Part shown: piece after piece, positions 23,417 to 34,982 of the stretch
Position numbering within the stretch: position 1 is the first letter of the stretch
How the letters are laid out: every line of letters begins with the position of its first letter
Assembly: GCF_000002985.6 (NCBI RefSeq)
Contig: NC_003279.8
Coordinates: forward strand, 13,454,001 to 13,518,000
Direction: 5' to 3'
From: Caenorhabditis elegans
Lineage: Eukaryota > Nematoda > Chromadorea > Rhabditida > Rhabditidae
Length of the DNA stretch: 64,000 nucleotides
Made by a program: the position numbers and the translations under genes
Notes under the pieces: generated by a model
Told to the model about the DNA's origin: nothing
Database searches by the model: none
The model's input: the letters and a program-made list of their open reading frames with translations, nothing else

Positions 23417-25974
23417 CTGAAAAATGAACATTTATATTTTTTTTGTATATCGTAATTAAGGGTGTCGGTTTTTTGATTTTTCCAAAAAAAAAATTAATTG
23501 ATTTTTAAGATTTTATCCATCTAGATGAACAAAATTTGATAAAAAATGGAAAAAATGTTAATTTTGAAAAAAAATTACATTTTCAGAAAAATCGTAACTT
23601 TACGGTTTTCCTATTTTCAGGAAATCGAAAATGTCCAAATTCTCGAAAAAAAAAATCGATTTTTGAATTATTGTTTTTTCGATTTTTACTGAAAAATGAA
23701 CATTTTAGTCATATCGTAGTTTTTGAAAACTTTTTTTGCTTTTTCGGAAAATTGAAAAAATATTGCTTTTTTTTGGCATTTTTCATGGAATTATAATTAT
23801 TTAAATTTTGTCTAGTTTTTTTTTTCAATATTTATACAAAAACTACTAGAATTATTAATAAAAATTAAAATCCATATGGTTTTTTGATTTTTCAAAAAAA
23901 AAAAAACATTTAAAAAAATCGATTTTTCAGATTTTATCCATCTACATGAACAAAATTTGATTTTAAAAAATTGAATTTTTATTGTTAATTTTGAAAAAAA
24001 AATTATATTTACAGAAAATCGAAACATTACGGTTTTTTTTATTTTTAGGAAATCGAAAATGTCCGAAATATCGAAAAAAAAATCGATTTTTTAAATTATT
24101 TTTTTCGATTTTCACTGAAAAATGAAAATTTTTGGCATATCGTAATCAAGGGTGACGGTTTTTAGATTTTTCAACAAAAAAAAAATCTAGATTTTCGAAA
24201 AATGGATTGAATTTTCCTTATTTCCAGAAAAAACTATATATTTTTTAGAATTTTCTGACCGTTTTCTGAAAACTTTTTTGCTTTTTCGGAAAATCGAAAA
24301 AATATTGCTTTTTTTTTGGAATTTTTCATGGAATTATTGAAATTTTGTCTAGTTTTTTTAAAAACATTATTCATACTAAAACTACTAGAATTATTAATAA
24401 AAATTAAAATCCATATGGTTTTTGATTTTTCAAATAAAAAAAATTAAAAATTCGGTTTTTAGGACTTGCTTCATCTTCATGGCCAAAATTTGATGAAAAA
24501 TTGAATTTTAATGTTAATTTTCCAAAAAAAAAATCTATATTTTCAGAAAATCGAATTTTTCTCGGTGTTTTAAAAAATTCGATTATTGGACTTTTTTATT
24601 TTTACTGAAAAATGATTTTTTTTTGGCATTTTTGGAAAAAATCGAATTTTTGGTAATTTTTCTTAATTCCAGATGAAATTTTTTTAAAAATTAGTTTTTC
24701 CATTTCCACCAAGAGTGTCAATTTTTCGGCTTTTTCGGAAAATCGAAAAAATATTGCTTTTTTTTTGGAATTTTTCATGGAATTATTGAAATTTTGTCTA
24801 GTTTTTTAAAAAACATTATTCCTACTAAAACTACTAGAATTATTAATAAAAATTAAAATCCATATGGTTTTTTGATTTTTCAAAAAAAAATTTTTTTTTT
24901 AATTCGATTTTTAGGATTTGTTTCATCGACATGAACAAAATTTGATAAAAACTGAATTTTAATGTTAATTTTCCAAAAAAATTATATTTTCAGAAAAATC
25001 GAAACTTTACGGTTTTTCACTGAAAATGTCCGAATTATCGGAAAAAAATCGATTTTTGAATTTTTTTTTTCGATTTTCACTGTAAAATGAAATTATTTCG
25101 GCATATCTTAATCATAGGTGACGGTTTTTCGATTTTTCAACAAAAAAAGGACTAGATTTTCGAAAAATGGATTGAATTTTCCTTATTTCCAGAAAAAACG
25201 ATATAATTTTTGAATTTTCTGGATATCTTTTTTGCTTTTTCGGAAAATCGAAAAAATATTGCTTTTTTTTGGAATTTTTCGTGCAATTATTGAAATTTTT
25301 TCTAGTTTTTTTTTTCAATATCCATACTAAAACTACTAGAATTATTAATAAAAATTAAAATCCATACGGTTTTTGATTTTTCAAATAAAAAAAATTAAAA
25401 ATTCGATTTTTAGGACTTTTTTCATCTTCATGGCCAAAATTTGATTAAAAAAATTGAATTTTAATGTCAATTTTCCAAAAAAAAAATCTATATTTTCAGA
25501 AAATCGAATTTTTCTCGGTGTTTCGAAAAATTCGATTATTGGACTTTTTTTTTATTTTTACTGAAAAATGAATTTTTTTTGGCATTTTTGAAAAAAAAAC
25601 CAAATTTTTGGTAATTTTTCTTAATTCCAGATGAAATTTTTTTAAAAATTAGTTTTTCCATTTCCACCAAGAGTGTCAATTTTTCGTTTTTTTTTCAGAA
25701 AATCGAGAAACGAAAATTTTTCGATTTTCAGAAAATCGAAAAATTTCGTTTTTTTGAAAAAATTTTCGATTTTTCAAATTAGTTTGATATTTTGGCCATT
25801 ATTCTAGAAATTTTAATGTTTTTCTTATCAATATAAACAAAATTAGTTTTAAAAAAAAATCATATTTTATGGTGTTTTTTTTTCGATTTTCACCGAAAAA
25901 CATTTTTTTCTTTGGCATTTTCGGAAATTTTTTTTGGTTTAAAAAAAAAGTATTCTCAGTAAAACTACTATATA

Positions 25975-26018
<44 letters not shown>
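23417..26018. repeat. AT-rich array derived from a gene 3' end
   Basis: Very AT-rich DNA dominated by GATTTTTC/GAAAAATC words. A segment reading CTACTAGAATTATTAATAAA then AATTAAAATCCATATGG recurs at about 23840-23880, 24380-24420, 24830-24870 and 25335-25380. The real last exon (stop at 26019-26021) reads the same TTAAAATCCATACGG. The units therefore look like copies of the gene's 3' end and trailer. A pure AT tract (25970-26013) adjoins the stop codon. No intact gene is seen. Confidence 0.65.
25970..26013. repeat. AT microsatellite in 3' UTR
   Basis: Roughly twenty AT units immediately downstream of the stop codon of the B-box-like gene (minus strand), so within its 3' UTR. Confidence 0.9.
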
Positions 26019-29000
26019 TTAAAATCCATACGGCCACTTAATGGAATGCTTCTTCTCCATATACTCGATAACTGCCTTCTTTTCAGTTTTACTATGGGTG
26101 AGCTCATTCAAATAATCTGCGGCACGGCGTAATGCTGTCTCCTTTGGCTCAGTTCGAATAAGCATTTTGTAGAGTCGAGTTACAGCAATTGATGTGTAAT
26201 TCTCGCTTTTGATCTGAAATTTCTTTTTTTTTTGAATTTTATATTAGTAAAGGGTTATTTTAAGTTAAAAGAATCGAAAATTTAAAGTTTTTTGAAAAAA
26301 AAGCATAGATTTCCTGAGAAATGGCTCGAAATTTTGGCAATTTTTAAGGATTTTGAGAAAAACCTAAAATTTATCGTTTTTTTTTTCAGAATAGCTTCAG
26401 ACTTTGGAAATTTGTATTTTTTATAGGAAATTGCATGGTTTCTGCATGTTTTTTTTTTCATCAAAATTGAAAATTTGATGAAAAAATTTTTTTTTCGATT
26501 TTTCGATTTTCCGGAAAATTGAAAAATTTAGTTTTCAAATTTTTCGATATTTTGAAAAAAAAAACGATTTCCCTCAAAATAACTTTCAATTTTCGCAATT
26601 TTTCTTTTGAAAAATTGATTTTTTTTGTTAATTTTACAAAAATTTTATTAAAAAAATCATATATTTTCACGTTTTTTCATCGAAATATTGTAATTTTTTT
26701 TAATTTTCCGGAAAATCGGAGCCTTTGAGCGGCAATTCTACAAAATGGTCGATTGCACAATGTTTTTCCAACATTTTTTAATGAAAATTAGTGTCAAAAT
26801 ATAGAAAAATTACTGAAAACCACCATAATTTCAGCTGAAACTATTGAGAAAGTGCTAAAAATTGTGCGGAAAGTTGTAAATTGCAGACAAACGAATTTCG
26901 ATAGTCGGTAATTTGCAACTTTCTGACAATTTTTGAGCACTTTCACAAATGCTTCAGCTAAAAATACGGTGATTTTCAGTAATTTTTCTATATTTTGACA
27001 CTAATTTTCATTAAAGAATGTTGGAAAAACATGGTGCAATCGACCATTTTGTAGAATTGCCACTCAAAGGCTCCGATTTTCCGGAAAATTAAAAAATTAA
27101 AAAAAAAATTACAATATTTCGATGAAAAAACGTAAAAATATCATTTTCTTATAAAATTCTTGTAAAATTAACAACAAAAAAAAATCAAATTTTCAAGTCG
27201 AAAAATTGCCAAAATTGAAAGTTATTTCGCGGAAAATCGGATTTTTTTTCAAAATATCGAAAAGTTTGAAAACTAAATTTTTCGATGTTCCGGAAAATCG
27301 AAGAAACAAAAAAAGAATTCAATTTTTCCATCGAATTTTGTTAATTTTTATTAAAAAAACGTTTAAAAAAACATATAATTTTTTTTTTAAATGATGGTGA
27401 TTTTCAGTAATTTTTCTATATTTTGACACTAATTTTTAATGAAAAATGTTTTTAAAAAAAACATGGTGCAATCGACCAATTTTTTTTTTGAAAACTCGAA
27501 TTTTTTCGCAGAAAATTTCGATTTTTTTGGAATTTCTCGGGCAAAAAGAGAGCAAATTTAAAAAAGTTTCGATTTTCCGGAAAATTTGAAATTAAAAAAA
27601 AACAATATTTCGATGGAAAAACGTAAGAAAAAACATAACAAAAAATTAAATTTTTTAAGTAGAAAAATTTCCAAAAACACTTTTTTTTTCAGAATTGCGA
27701 CAAATTTGAGAAACTAAATTTTTCAATGTTCCGGAAAATTGAAAAATCGAAAAAAAATTTAATTTTTTCCATCAAATTTGGTTAATTTTCACGAAAAAAA
27801 TGCAGAAAACAAGAAAACTTGCAATTTTTAAAAAAAAAATACAAATTTCCAAAGTTTGAAGCTATTTTGAAAAAAAAAGGATAAATTTTAGATTTTTCAG
27901 AAAATCAAAATTTTTTGGAAAAAAAAAATTTCCAAAATTTAGAGTAATTTTTCGAAAAATGTATGTTTTTTTTTCAAAAAACCTGAAATTTTCGATTTTC
28001 GTATTTTTTTCCCCAAGCTTCTTCTACCTGTCCCTTCAACGATTTATTGACAGCGGACGCACCAAATCCGAATCCAAATCCTCCGAATCCACCAGTAACC
28101 TCATCATCAACACTTTGAAGAGCTTTTGCCATGTGAAGAGTGCTCGTAGAGCTCTCAGAGCAAGTTGACGAGAATGGAGAATATTCTTCATTGGCCCATT
28201 CGGTATTCTTCTGAGATGCGTGTTGGCGGCGACCTGAATATTGAAATTTTTGAAATTTCTAAAAAAATTGAACATTTTTTTCGATTACCGAACGAAGTGT
28301 GTGGCTTATCCTGATTGGTTAACTGTTTTGGAAGAGTTCTCGAAACACTTTTGATCTCTTGAGCAGCATTATTTAGAAGGGTCTGCAAAATTCAAATTGC
28401 CGGTTTGCCGGACATTTTGATTTTCGGCAAATTTCCGGCATGCCGGAAATGTTCATTTTCGGCAAATTGCCGGTGTGCCGGAAATTTCTATATTCGGCAA
28501 ATTACCCGTTTCACATAAATTTTCTTTTCTGCAAATTGTTGGTTTGCCGGAAATTTTCAATTCCGGCAATTCGCCAATTTACAGGAAACTTCAATTCCGA
28601 CAATTCGCCGATTTTCCGGAAATTTTAAATTCCGGCAATTCGCCAATTTACAGGAAACTTCAATTTCGGCAAATTGCTGGTTTGCCGGAAATTTTATTTT
28701 TCGGCAAATTGCTGGTTTGCCGGAAATTTTCAATTCCCGGCAATTCGCCAATTTACAGGAAACTTCAATTCCGACAATTCGCCGATTTTCCGGAAATTTT
28801 AAATTCCGGCAATTCGCCAATTTACAGGAAACTTCAATTTCGGCAAATTGCTGGTTTGCCGGAAATTTTATTTTTCGGCAAATTGCTGGTTTGCCGGAAA
28901 TTTTCAATTCCCGGCAAATTGCCGGAAATTTTCATTTTTGGCAAATTGCCGGAAATTTTCATTTTTGGCAAATTGCCGGTTGGCCAGAAACTTTCAATTC

Positions 29001-32000
29001 CGTCAATTTGCCCATTTGCCGGAAATTTTCAATTCCGGCAAAATGCCGATTTGGCGGAAATGTTCAATTCCGGCAATATGCCGGTTTGCCGGAAATGTTC
29101 AATTTTTTGGCAATTTCTCGATTAGCCAGAAACTTTCAATTCTGGCAATTTGTCGATTTTCCGGTTATTGTCCCGGCGCTAGATAGTGCAATCGTGCTCC
29201 AATGTCAATCGAGAAAGACCCGCCTCCATAATTTGGGTCTCGATAGGAATTTGCGGCAAAAACGCAAATTCCTACGTTACTAATAGTTTTTAATGATGTT
29301 TTTTTTACGTTAAAATTGATAAAATAAACATATTATGTAGACGCCTAAAAATGAGAATTTCTTGGTCTCACCACGCAAACAGCGGGTTACTGTAGCTCGT
29401 GTCGATTTACGAGCCGGCGGCAGTAATTTTTATTTAATTTCACAAGATTTTGACATGCCTTCTTAAAGGCGCACTGTTCTTTTTTCACTAAGATGGGTCT
29501 CGGCGCGAAAAGAGGAATTTTTCAATGAATTTACTTCATTTTTTAGCGAATTTTTTCGTTTTTTTTTTCATTTTTTCGGTGAAAAATAGTTTTCAAAACT
29601 GAGTTTAAAATATTTCTAACCGAAAATTGAGAAGAAAACTCTGAAATTCGCTGAAAATGAAGTACATTCATTGAAAAATTCAAGGAAAATAGAAATCCGA
29701 AATACCATAACCTTTTTCGCGCCGAGACCCATTTGAATAAATATATGCGCCTTTAGGAAGGCATGTCAAAACCTTGTGAAATTATTATGCCGGCTCGTAA
29801 ATCGACACGAGCTACAGTAATTCACTGATTCCGCGTGGTGAGACCCAATATCTTTATTTCTTCAATATCGACATAAAAATCATTAGAAACAACGGAAAAT
29901 ATTGCAAAAAAAAAAAGAAAAATCATGAAAAAAGGGTGATGCTGCCAATACCTACCGAGACCCAATTAATGGGGGCGGGGTGTATTCTCAGTGGAGCGCG
30001 ATTGCAATTTGAGTTCAAAATACGCATTTTTGAAGGCTTTTTCTAATGAAAATGTCAATTTTTGCAATTTTTGCTTAAAAAATCGTGATTTTTCGCTATT
30101 CCCTACCATCACTTTCTCGGATTGCTTTCTCAAATAATCGATTCCTTGTTCACGATTATATTTGATCGTACTCAACATTTCATTGACCATACAATGACGT
30201 GAATGCCATTCCTCTATGGTTTTCGCTTGAGAAAGGAAGCTGACGACCGAAATCTTCAAAAAAAAAAAAAGATTTTTAAAATTGAAATTTCCTTGTAAAA
30301 AATGTACTTTTTCCAACTCCACGTGTCCTCCAGATTTAATGATCATCGCATTGTCAACTGGATGAGATTTATCGAGTCTGCACACTTCCTCCATATCCAT
30401 CTCCAATTTCCCGCCGATTTCACGAGAAGCGGTCAGAAACTGAAAAATTTGTTTTAAATTAAAGGTGCACTCTCACTGCAACTTTTTTTGAACGAGGGAC
30501 GAGGAAAAGCGGTTTCTAGGCCATGGCCGAGGGGCCGACAAGATTTAGCGGCAATTTATCTTGCTTTGTTTTCCGCGTGTTTTCTTTTATTTTTCACAGA
30601 TTTTTCCCGTTTTTTTCTTATTAAAACTGATAAGTAAATATTTTTTGCAGATGCTAAAACAATTTACAAGTGAAAAAATTGTGTATTCAGTCGACAAGAA
30701 GTGATGAAAGTGGTCAATGTTATATGATGGATTACGGGAATACTAAACCTAAACTTTTTTCCAAACATGATACATATGCTGCATAGATGCTGAAAGTACC
30801 TGATTTTCATAACGAGACCGCTGAAAAAGTTTTGAGGTTTTCAAAATTCAACTTTTTGTGCAAAAATTTCTACTTTTTCACCAAAAACGTTGAATTTTGA
30901 AAACCTCAAAACTTTTTCAGCGGTCTCGTTATGAAAATCAGGTAGTCTCAGCATTTAAGCAGCATATGTAAGTTTAGGTTTTGTATTCCCGTAATGCATC
31001 ATATTACAATGCCCACTTTAACCGCTGCTTGCCCACTGAATACATAATTTTTTTACTTGGAAATTGTTTTAGCATCTGCAAAAAATATTTACTTATCATC
31101 TGTGAAAAATAAAAGAAAACACGCGGAAAACAAAGCAAGATAAATGGTCGCTGAAACTTGTCGGCCCTCGGCCACGGCCTAGAAACCGCTTTTCCTCGTC
31201 CCTCGTTCAAAAAAAGTTGCAGTGCCTCTGTGGGGAAATTGCTTTAAAACATGCCTATGGGGTCACAATCAGGGGTGAGCGGCAATCGGCGATCGGCGAT
31301 CGCCGATGAAATTTTATAGTCCAAGATAGACCCCTCTGAAGAAGGAAAAAAGGAGTGCTTTTCGTTGCCTAATATTCCTGTTTTTATAAAAAATTATTTG
31401 AAAGAGCTCTTAAAATTAGGATTTTAAAATTGAAAAAAATTAGACGCACACTGATCGGCAATCGGCAATCGGCAAGCGGCGATCGCCGATTTTTTTTTGG
31501 CAATTTGTGATCGCCGATCGCCGAAAAAAAATTTCCATCGGCGATCGGCGACTTTTTTGGGCGGCTGCTCAGCCCTGGTCACAATGGCCAAATAGCATGA
31601 TTAAAAAATTCAAAAAAAATTTCTCAATTTTATATGATTTTTTTTTGAAAATTGAAAAAATCTCAGTTTTCCCCCTAATTCCTATTTGAATTACCGCCAA
31701 TTGAACTCGTTCGATGGAGCGCGCTTGCATTATTTTTATTACTTTAATTTATTTATTAACATTATTTTCACTGATTTTCTTCCCTTTTTTTTGTGTTTTT
31801 GATGGGAATTGGAATGAAAAACCAAGATAAATGCAGAATGTTTGTTAAAAATCACTGAAAAAGCGTAAAACTGTACTCATTATTTTACTGTTTTACGTAT
31901 TTTCAGTGATTTTGCAAACAAACATTCTGCATTTATCTTAGTTTTTCATTCCAATTTCCATCAAAAAAAATACAAAAAAAGTGAAGAAAATCAGTGACAT

Positions 32001-33404
32001 AGTGTGAATAGATGAAATACATTTATAAAAATAATGCAAGCGCGCTCCATCGAACGAGTTCAATTGGCGGAAATTCAAATAGGAATTAGGGGAAAAACTG
32101 AGATTTTTTCAATTTTCAAAAAATCATATAAAATCTAGAGAAATTTTTTGAATATTTTAATCATGATATTCGGTCATTGTGACCCCATATGCGTGTTTTA
32201 AAGCAATTTCCCCACAGAGTGGAGTACACCTTTAAAGGAGGACTAACGGTTCGGACGATTTTGAACATATAGACCCAAAATGAGCTCAAATGAAGGAATT
32301 TCGCAATGAAACTGCTCAAAAATTTTTTATGGCGGTTCAAAATTTTGAAAAAAAATTACACTGATTTTAGCTAAAATCACGAATTTTTCTCTTTTTTTCG
32401 TGCCACATCCATCCGAAGTTGTCTTTTTTGGAATTACCGTCCTTTATTACATATATTGGTAGTTTATCTCATTTAATTTCGTCGATTAAAGTACATTTAT
32501 CGGCGATAGGTAACCAAAAATCATCGAAATTGGTTACCTATCGGCTTTGAATGTACTTTAATCGACGAAATTAAATGAGATAAAATACCAATATATGCAA
32601 TAAAGTACGATAATTCCAAAAAAAGCTAACTTCGGATGGACGTGACACGGAAAAATGGGAAAAAATCGTGATTTTAGCTAAAATCAGTGTAATTTTATCA
32701 AAATTTTGAACCCCCATAAAAAATTTTTGAAAAATTTTTGAGCAGTATCATTACGAAATTCGTTTATTTGAGCTCATTTTGAGTCTATACGTTCAAAATC
32801 GTCCGAACCGTTAGTCCTCCTTTAAAGGTGTACTCCACTCTGTGGGGAAATTGCTTTAAAACACGCATATGGGGTCACAATGACCGAATATCATGATTAA
32901 AATATTCAAAAAATTTCTCTAGATTTTATATGATTTTTTGAAAATTCGGAAAAAAGCCCGTACCGCGAGCTTATCGGCCTTAAGCAAATAGGCCTTGTGA
33001 TGAGCATGATCTCCAAGAAAAGCACACGCTCCACACAAAACTCTCTCTTTTCTGTAGAAAAGTGTCGGAGACTTGACGGATTCCTTCTGCTTCAACGCGT
33101 AACCGCATCCCGGATAGGTGCACGCGAAGAATTGGCTGTGCGGAGCCACTTGCAAGCACATTGAGCACGTTGCGATGGTATCCGAGTACGCCGAGCACTC
33201 TTCAACGGGATTTTCGTCCACACTTTCTTGATAATTTGTGATATCCGGCAGACTCGACGTTTCGCCGTCCGGCATTCGCTCGAAATTCTCGATTGTGTGA
33301 GAGTTTCGCACTGAAAATCGTGAATTTCATATTAATTTTATCATTTTTCATCGGAAAAACTTACTCATTGTACAAATTTGATCCGTTAGTTGATCGATTA
33401 TTTC
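26019..33404 (-). CDS. B-box-like zinc-binding, coiled-coil protein
   Basis: Exons in transcript order: 33365-33404, 32964-33310, 30308-30439, 30107-30253, 28289-28382, 28028-28233, 26019-26213. Starting at the ATG at 33368 it encodes 374 residues. The first exon is also open upstream (EIIDQLTDQICT), so it may continue into an unseen 5' exon. Residues about 50-106 hold C50-C53, C65-C70, C94-C97 and H103/H106 (CSMC, CTYPGC, CGAC, GDHAHH), a B-box-like zinc site. Helical segments follow (EEWHSRHCMVNEML), then a glycine/phenylalanine stretch GGFGGFGFGFG and a charged helical C-terminus (AADYLNELTHSKTEKK). TRIM-like or ubiquitin-linked roles are possible, but no RING is visible. One acceptor is the atypical TTTGAAG at 30254. 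The introns are packed with palindromes. Confidence 0.8.
26480..27300. repeat. Large palindrome in intron of B-box-like gene
   Basis: About 400-bp arms centred near 26885. Both arms contain CGATTTTCCGGAAAA, the word GGAGCCTTTGAG (complement CTCAAAGGCTCC) and GTAATTTTTCTATATTTTGA. A partial third copy of an arm segment occurs at about 27395-27480. The arms differ at scattered bases, so this is an old fold-back element. Confidence 0.75.
28390..29165. repeat. TTTGCCGG tandem array with higher-order repeat
   Basis: Units of about 33-36 bp built of TTGCCGGAAATTTTCAATTC / CCGGCAA words, each internally palindromic. A block of about 180 bp (roughly 28550-28730) is repeated almost unchanged directly after it (roughly 28730-28910), so units were also duplicated as a block. 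Long open frames here (up to 216 codons) are a by-product of unit length. It lies in the intron between exons 28289-28382 and 30107-30253. Confidence 0.85.
29218..29980. mobile_element. Nested inverted-repeat element
   Basis: Outer ends CCCGCCTCCATAATTTGGGT at 29218 and, inverted, CCCGCCCCCATTAATTGGGT at about 29961-29980. Inside lies a second inverted pair (29362-29848) with TTGGTCTCACCACGC ends and long arms around ACGAGCCGGC. Both levels share a GGGTCTCG/CGAGACCC word. This is either one element with two-tier ends or one element inside another. No coding. Confidence 0.65.
30463..31226. mobile_element. Palindromic TTAA element, right end lost
   Basis: Begins at TTAA (30459-30462) with AGGTGCACTCTCACTGCAAC. 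The arms pair around a centre near 30870 and include GAACGAGGGACGAGGAAAAG. The right arm stops at GTTGCAGTG (31223), about eleven bases short of its expected end, and runs directly into the next palindrome. Confidence 0.8.
31227..32231. mobile_element. Palindromic TTAA element with hAT-like insert
   Basis: Fold-back element whose arms contain TGTGGGGAAATTGCTTTAAA, CAATTGAACTCGTTCGATGG and AATGCAGAATG. Its right end AGGTGTACTCCACTC abuts TTAA at 32232-32235; its left end is truncated at the junction with the preceding element. A 308-bp hAT-like insertion lies in the left arm. The motif TGGAGCGCGCTTGC is present in both arms (31715-31728; complement at 32036-32049). A second family member is at 42989-44151. 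Confidence 0.8.
31270..31577. mobile_element. hAT-like element with CGATCGGC core
   Basis: 308 bp with ends CAGGGGTGAGCGGC and, inverted, CAGGGCTGAGCAGC. It is flanked by an exact 8-bp duplication GTCACAAT (31262-31269 and 31578-31585). CAGGG ends and an 8-bp duplication fit the hAT superfamily. Two clusters of CGGCGATCG words frame an AT-rich middle. Non-coding. Confidence 0.85.
32236..32821. mobile_element. Palindromic TTAA element, copy 2
   Basis: Near-identical to 12819-13407: ends AGGAGGACTAACGG, TTAA on both sides (32232-32235 and 32822-32825), fold-back centre near 32530. It is flanked on both sides by inverted identical pieces of the neighbouring palindrome (about 32110-32231 and 32826-32945). 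Confidence 0.88.
32826..32945. repeat. Inverted fragment of the 31227-32231 palindrome
   Basis: About 120 bp that is the base-for-base complement of about 32110-32231. It breaks off inside the arm eighteen bases before the exon at 32964. It preserves the uninterrupted GTCACAAT site, i.e. the empty form of the hAT-like target. Confidence 0.85.
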
Positions 33405-33579
33405 CTGAAACTACATTTTTCGTGAGATTTTTAGGTAAAAATTGAATAAAAACGCTGAAAATAATTTTTAAAGTCGATTTTATCGGGAAAAAACCAAGAA
33501 AAACTCTGAAAATCGGCGGAAAAACAAGAAAAAATGGGAAAATTAATTAATTCGAAAATTTTAAACTTAGCAAGCCGTT

Positions 33580-33626
33580 CTCTGCGTCTTCACTCTCTCG
33601 CGCGTGCCAATGGAGCGCGTTTGCAC
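33580..33626 (+). promoter_or_regulatory. Composite promoter-like motif
   Basis: CTCTGCGTCTTCACTCTC, then a GC-rich spacer, then TGGAGCGCGTTTGC. The same ordered pair is at 35300-35344 and 60373-60418, both just upstream of gene starts. Here it lies upstream of the first recognised exon of the minus-strand B-box-like gene, but oriented +. Confidence 0.5.
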
Positions 33627-33643
33627 TATTTTTTTTTTAATTT

Positions 33644-34982
33644 GAGGGGGTACGTTTTCGTAAGGGGATTTTTTCGTAAGGAACGCTTTCAGTAGGGTAA
33701 TGTGCGGCGCGCCTTTTCGCAAGCCCGCCGCACAGTCCTTCGCAATGCGCCGCACGGCTTTTTGCAATGCGCCGCACGCTTCTTCGTATTTATTTATTTT
33801 TCCAACAGGAAATTTCGAACGGAATTCAATTAAAAACGGATTTTTAATGGAAATTAATTAGTTTTATTCGAGCTAAATACGGATATTTTCAGAATTTTCG
33901 ATGACAAAAACGGGTTTCAATCGATTTCGAATCGATCAAAATTAATATTAATCGAAAATGAGCGTTTCCTTCCCGGAAAAAGAAGAACTTGATGCTGAGA
34001 GTGATCCAGGCGGAGCCAAACGATTAAAATGATAGAAGTGATTTTTTATTCAGTCGAAATGGAAAATAAAACTGCAAACAAAAGTTAATTCGATTAAATT
34101 AAGTAAGAAAAATCATGGCGAAATTTGGATAACCTGAGTATGGAAAATTGTTTCTATAATCCAATGGCACAGAGGTAAACAAAGAGATCAGTGATAGCAT
34201 TTCGGAATTTCCATAAAAGGGAAAAGTTTCTCATTAAAAGCACTGAAACCGGTATAATTCAAAAACACTGAAGTACAGAAATCGGGGTTTTTGTATAATG
34301 GCACAGCGGTTGTTCGATTTCCGGATCGTCTCTTCAAGTCTAGGATCAATGATTTTGATAGTTGAATGGTCTTTTGAATCACTCCTCGCAGGTTTTGATA
34401 GTCGTTGTGATGATACATTCTCTGGAAAACAAAACAAATCGATGTTATATACCTATTTGAGAACTTAAAAAACTACAAAAAGAAACTTGCCTTCAGCTTG
34501 GAAAATTGCTGCTCACTCGGGTTGTTTGTGAACGCTGAAAAATACTTTTCACTCTTCAATTAATCTTTAGACATCAATAATACTTGCCTCTAAAAAAGCG
34601 TTTGGCTCCGCTTGGATCACTCTCAGCATCAAGTTCTTCTTTTTTCCGGGAAGGAAACGCTCATTTTCGATTAATATTAATTTTGATCGATTCGAAATCG
34701 ATTGAAACCCGTTTTTGTCATCGAAAATTCTGAAAATATCCGTATTTAGCTCGAATAAAACTATTTAATTTCCATTAAAAATCCGTTTTTAATTGAATTC
34801 CGTTCGAAATTTCCTGTTGGAAAAATAAATAAATAAATACGAAGAAGCGTGCGGCGCATTGCAAAAAGCCGTGCGGCGCATTGCGAAGGACTGTGCGGCG
34901 GGCTTGCGAAAAGGCGCGCCGCACATTGCCCTACTGAAAGCGTTCCTTACGAAAAAATCCCCTTACGAAAACGTACCCCCTC
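33644..34982. mobile_element. 1.34-kb element with 380-bp inverted repeats
   Basis: Ends GAGGGGGTACGTTTTCG and complement; inverted repeats 33644-34022 and 34599-34982; exact 8-bp target duplication TTTAATTT at 33636-33643 and 34983-34990. The arms contain GC-rich GCCGCACAG/GTGCGGCG words unlike the host. No transposase is present. The unique interior carries most of a small spliced gene. The 8-bp duplication suits hAT, P or Merlin-type transposition, but the ends match none I know. Confidence 0.88.
34188..34664 (-). pseudogene. Broken three-exon gene carried by the element
   Basis: Exons 34588-34664, 34491-34534 and 34188-34421 join in frame downstream (GAKRFFR - AFTNNPSEQQ - KRMYHHNDYQNL) and end at TGA. 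Both introns use GC donors (GCAAGT). The first exon lies in the inverted repeat. From its ATG (34664) the frame dies after eleven codons because of one extra A in a run; the left repeat has the intact run, giving SVSFPEKEELDAESDP. The rest reads as a soluble, basic helical protein that I do not recognise. It may be a captured host gene fragment or a remnant of the element's own gene. Confidence 0.6.

Noticed and set aside
28475..29283. Overlapping open frames up to 216 codons on both strands
   Set aside because: They come from a tandem TTTGCCGG array, are open in several frames at once and lie inside an intron.
33567..33767. 66-codon minus-strand frame
   Set aside because: It spans the inverted repeat of the 33644-34982 element and the promoter-like motif; no protein features.
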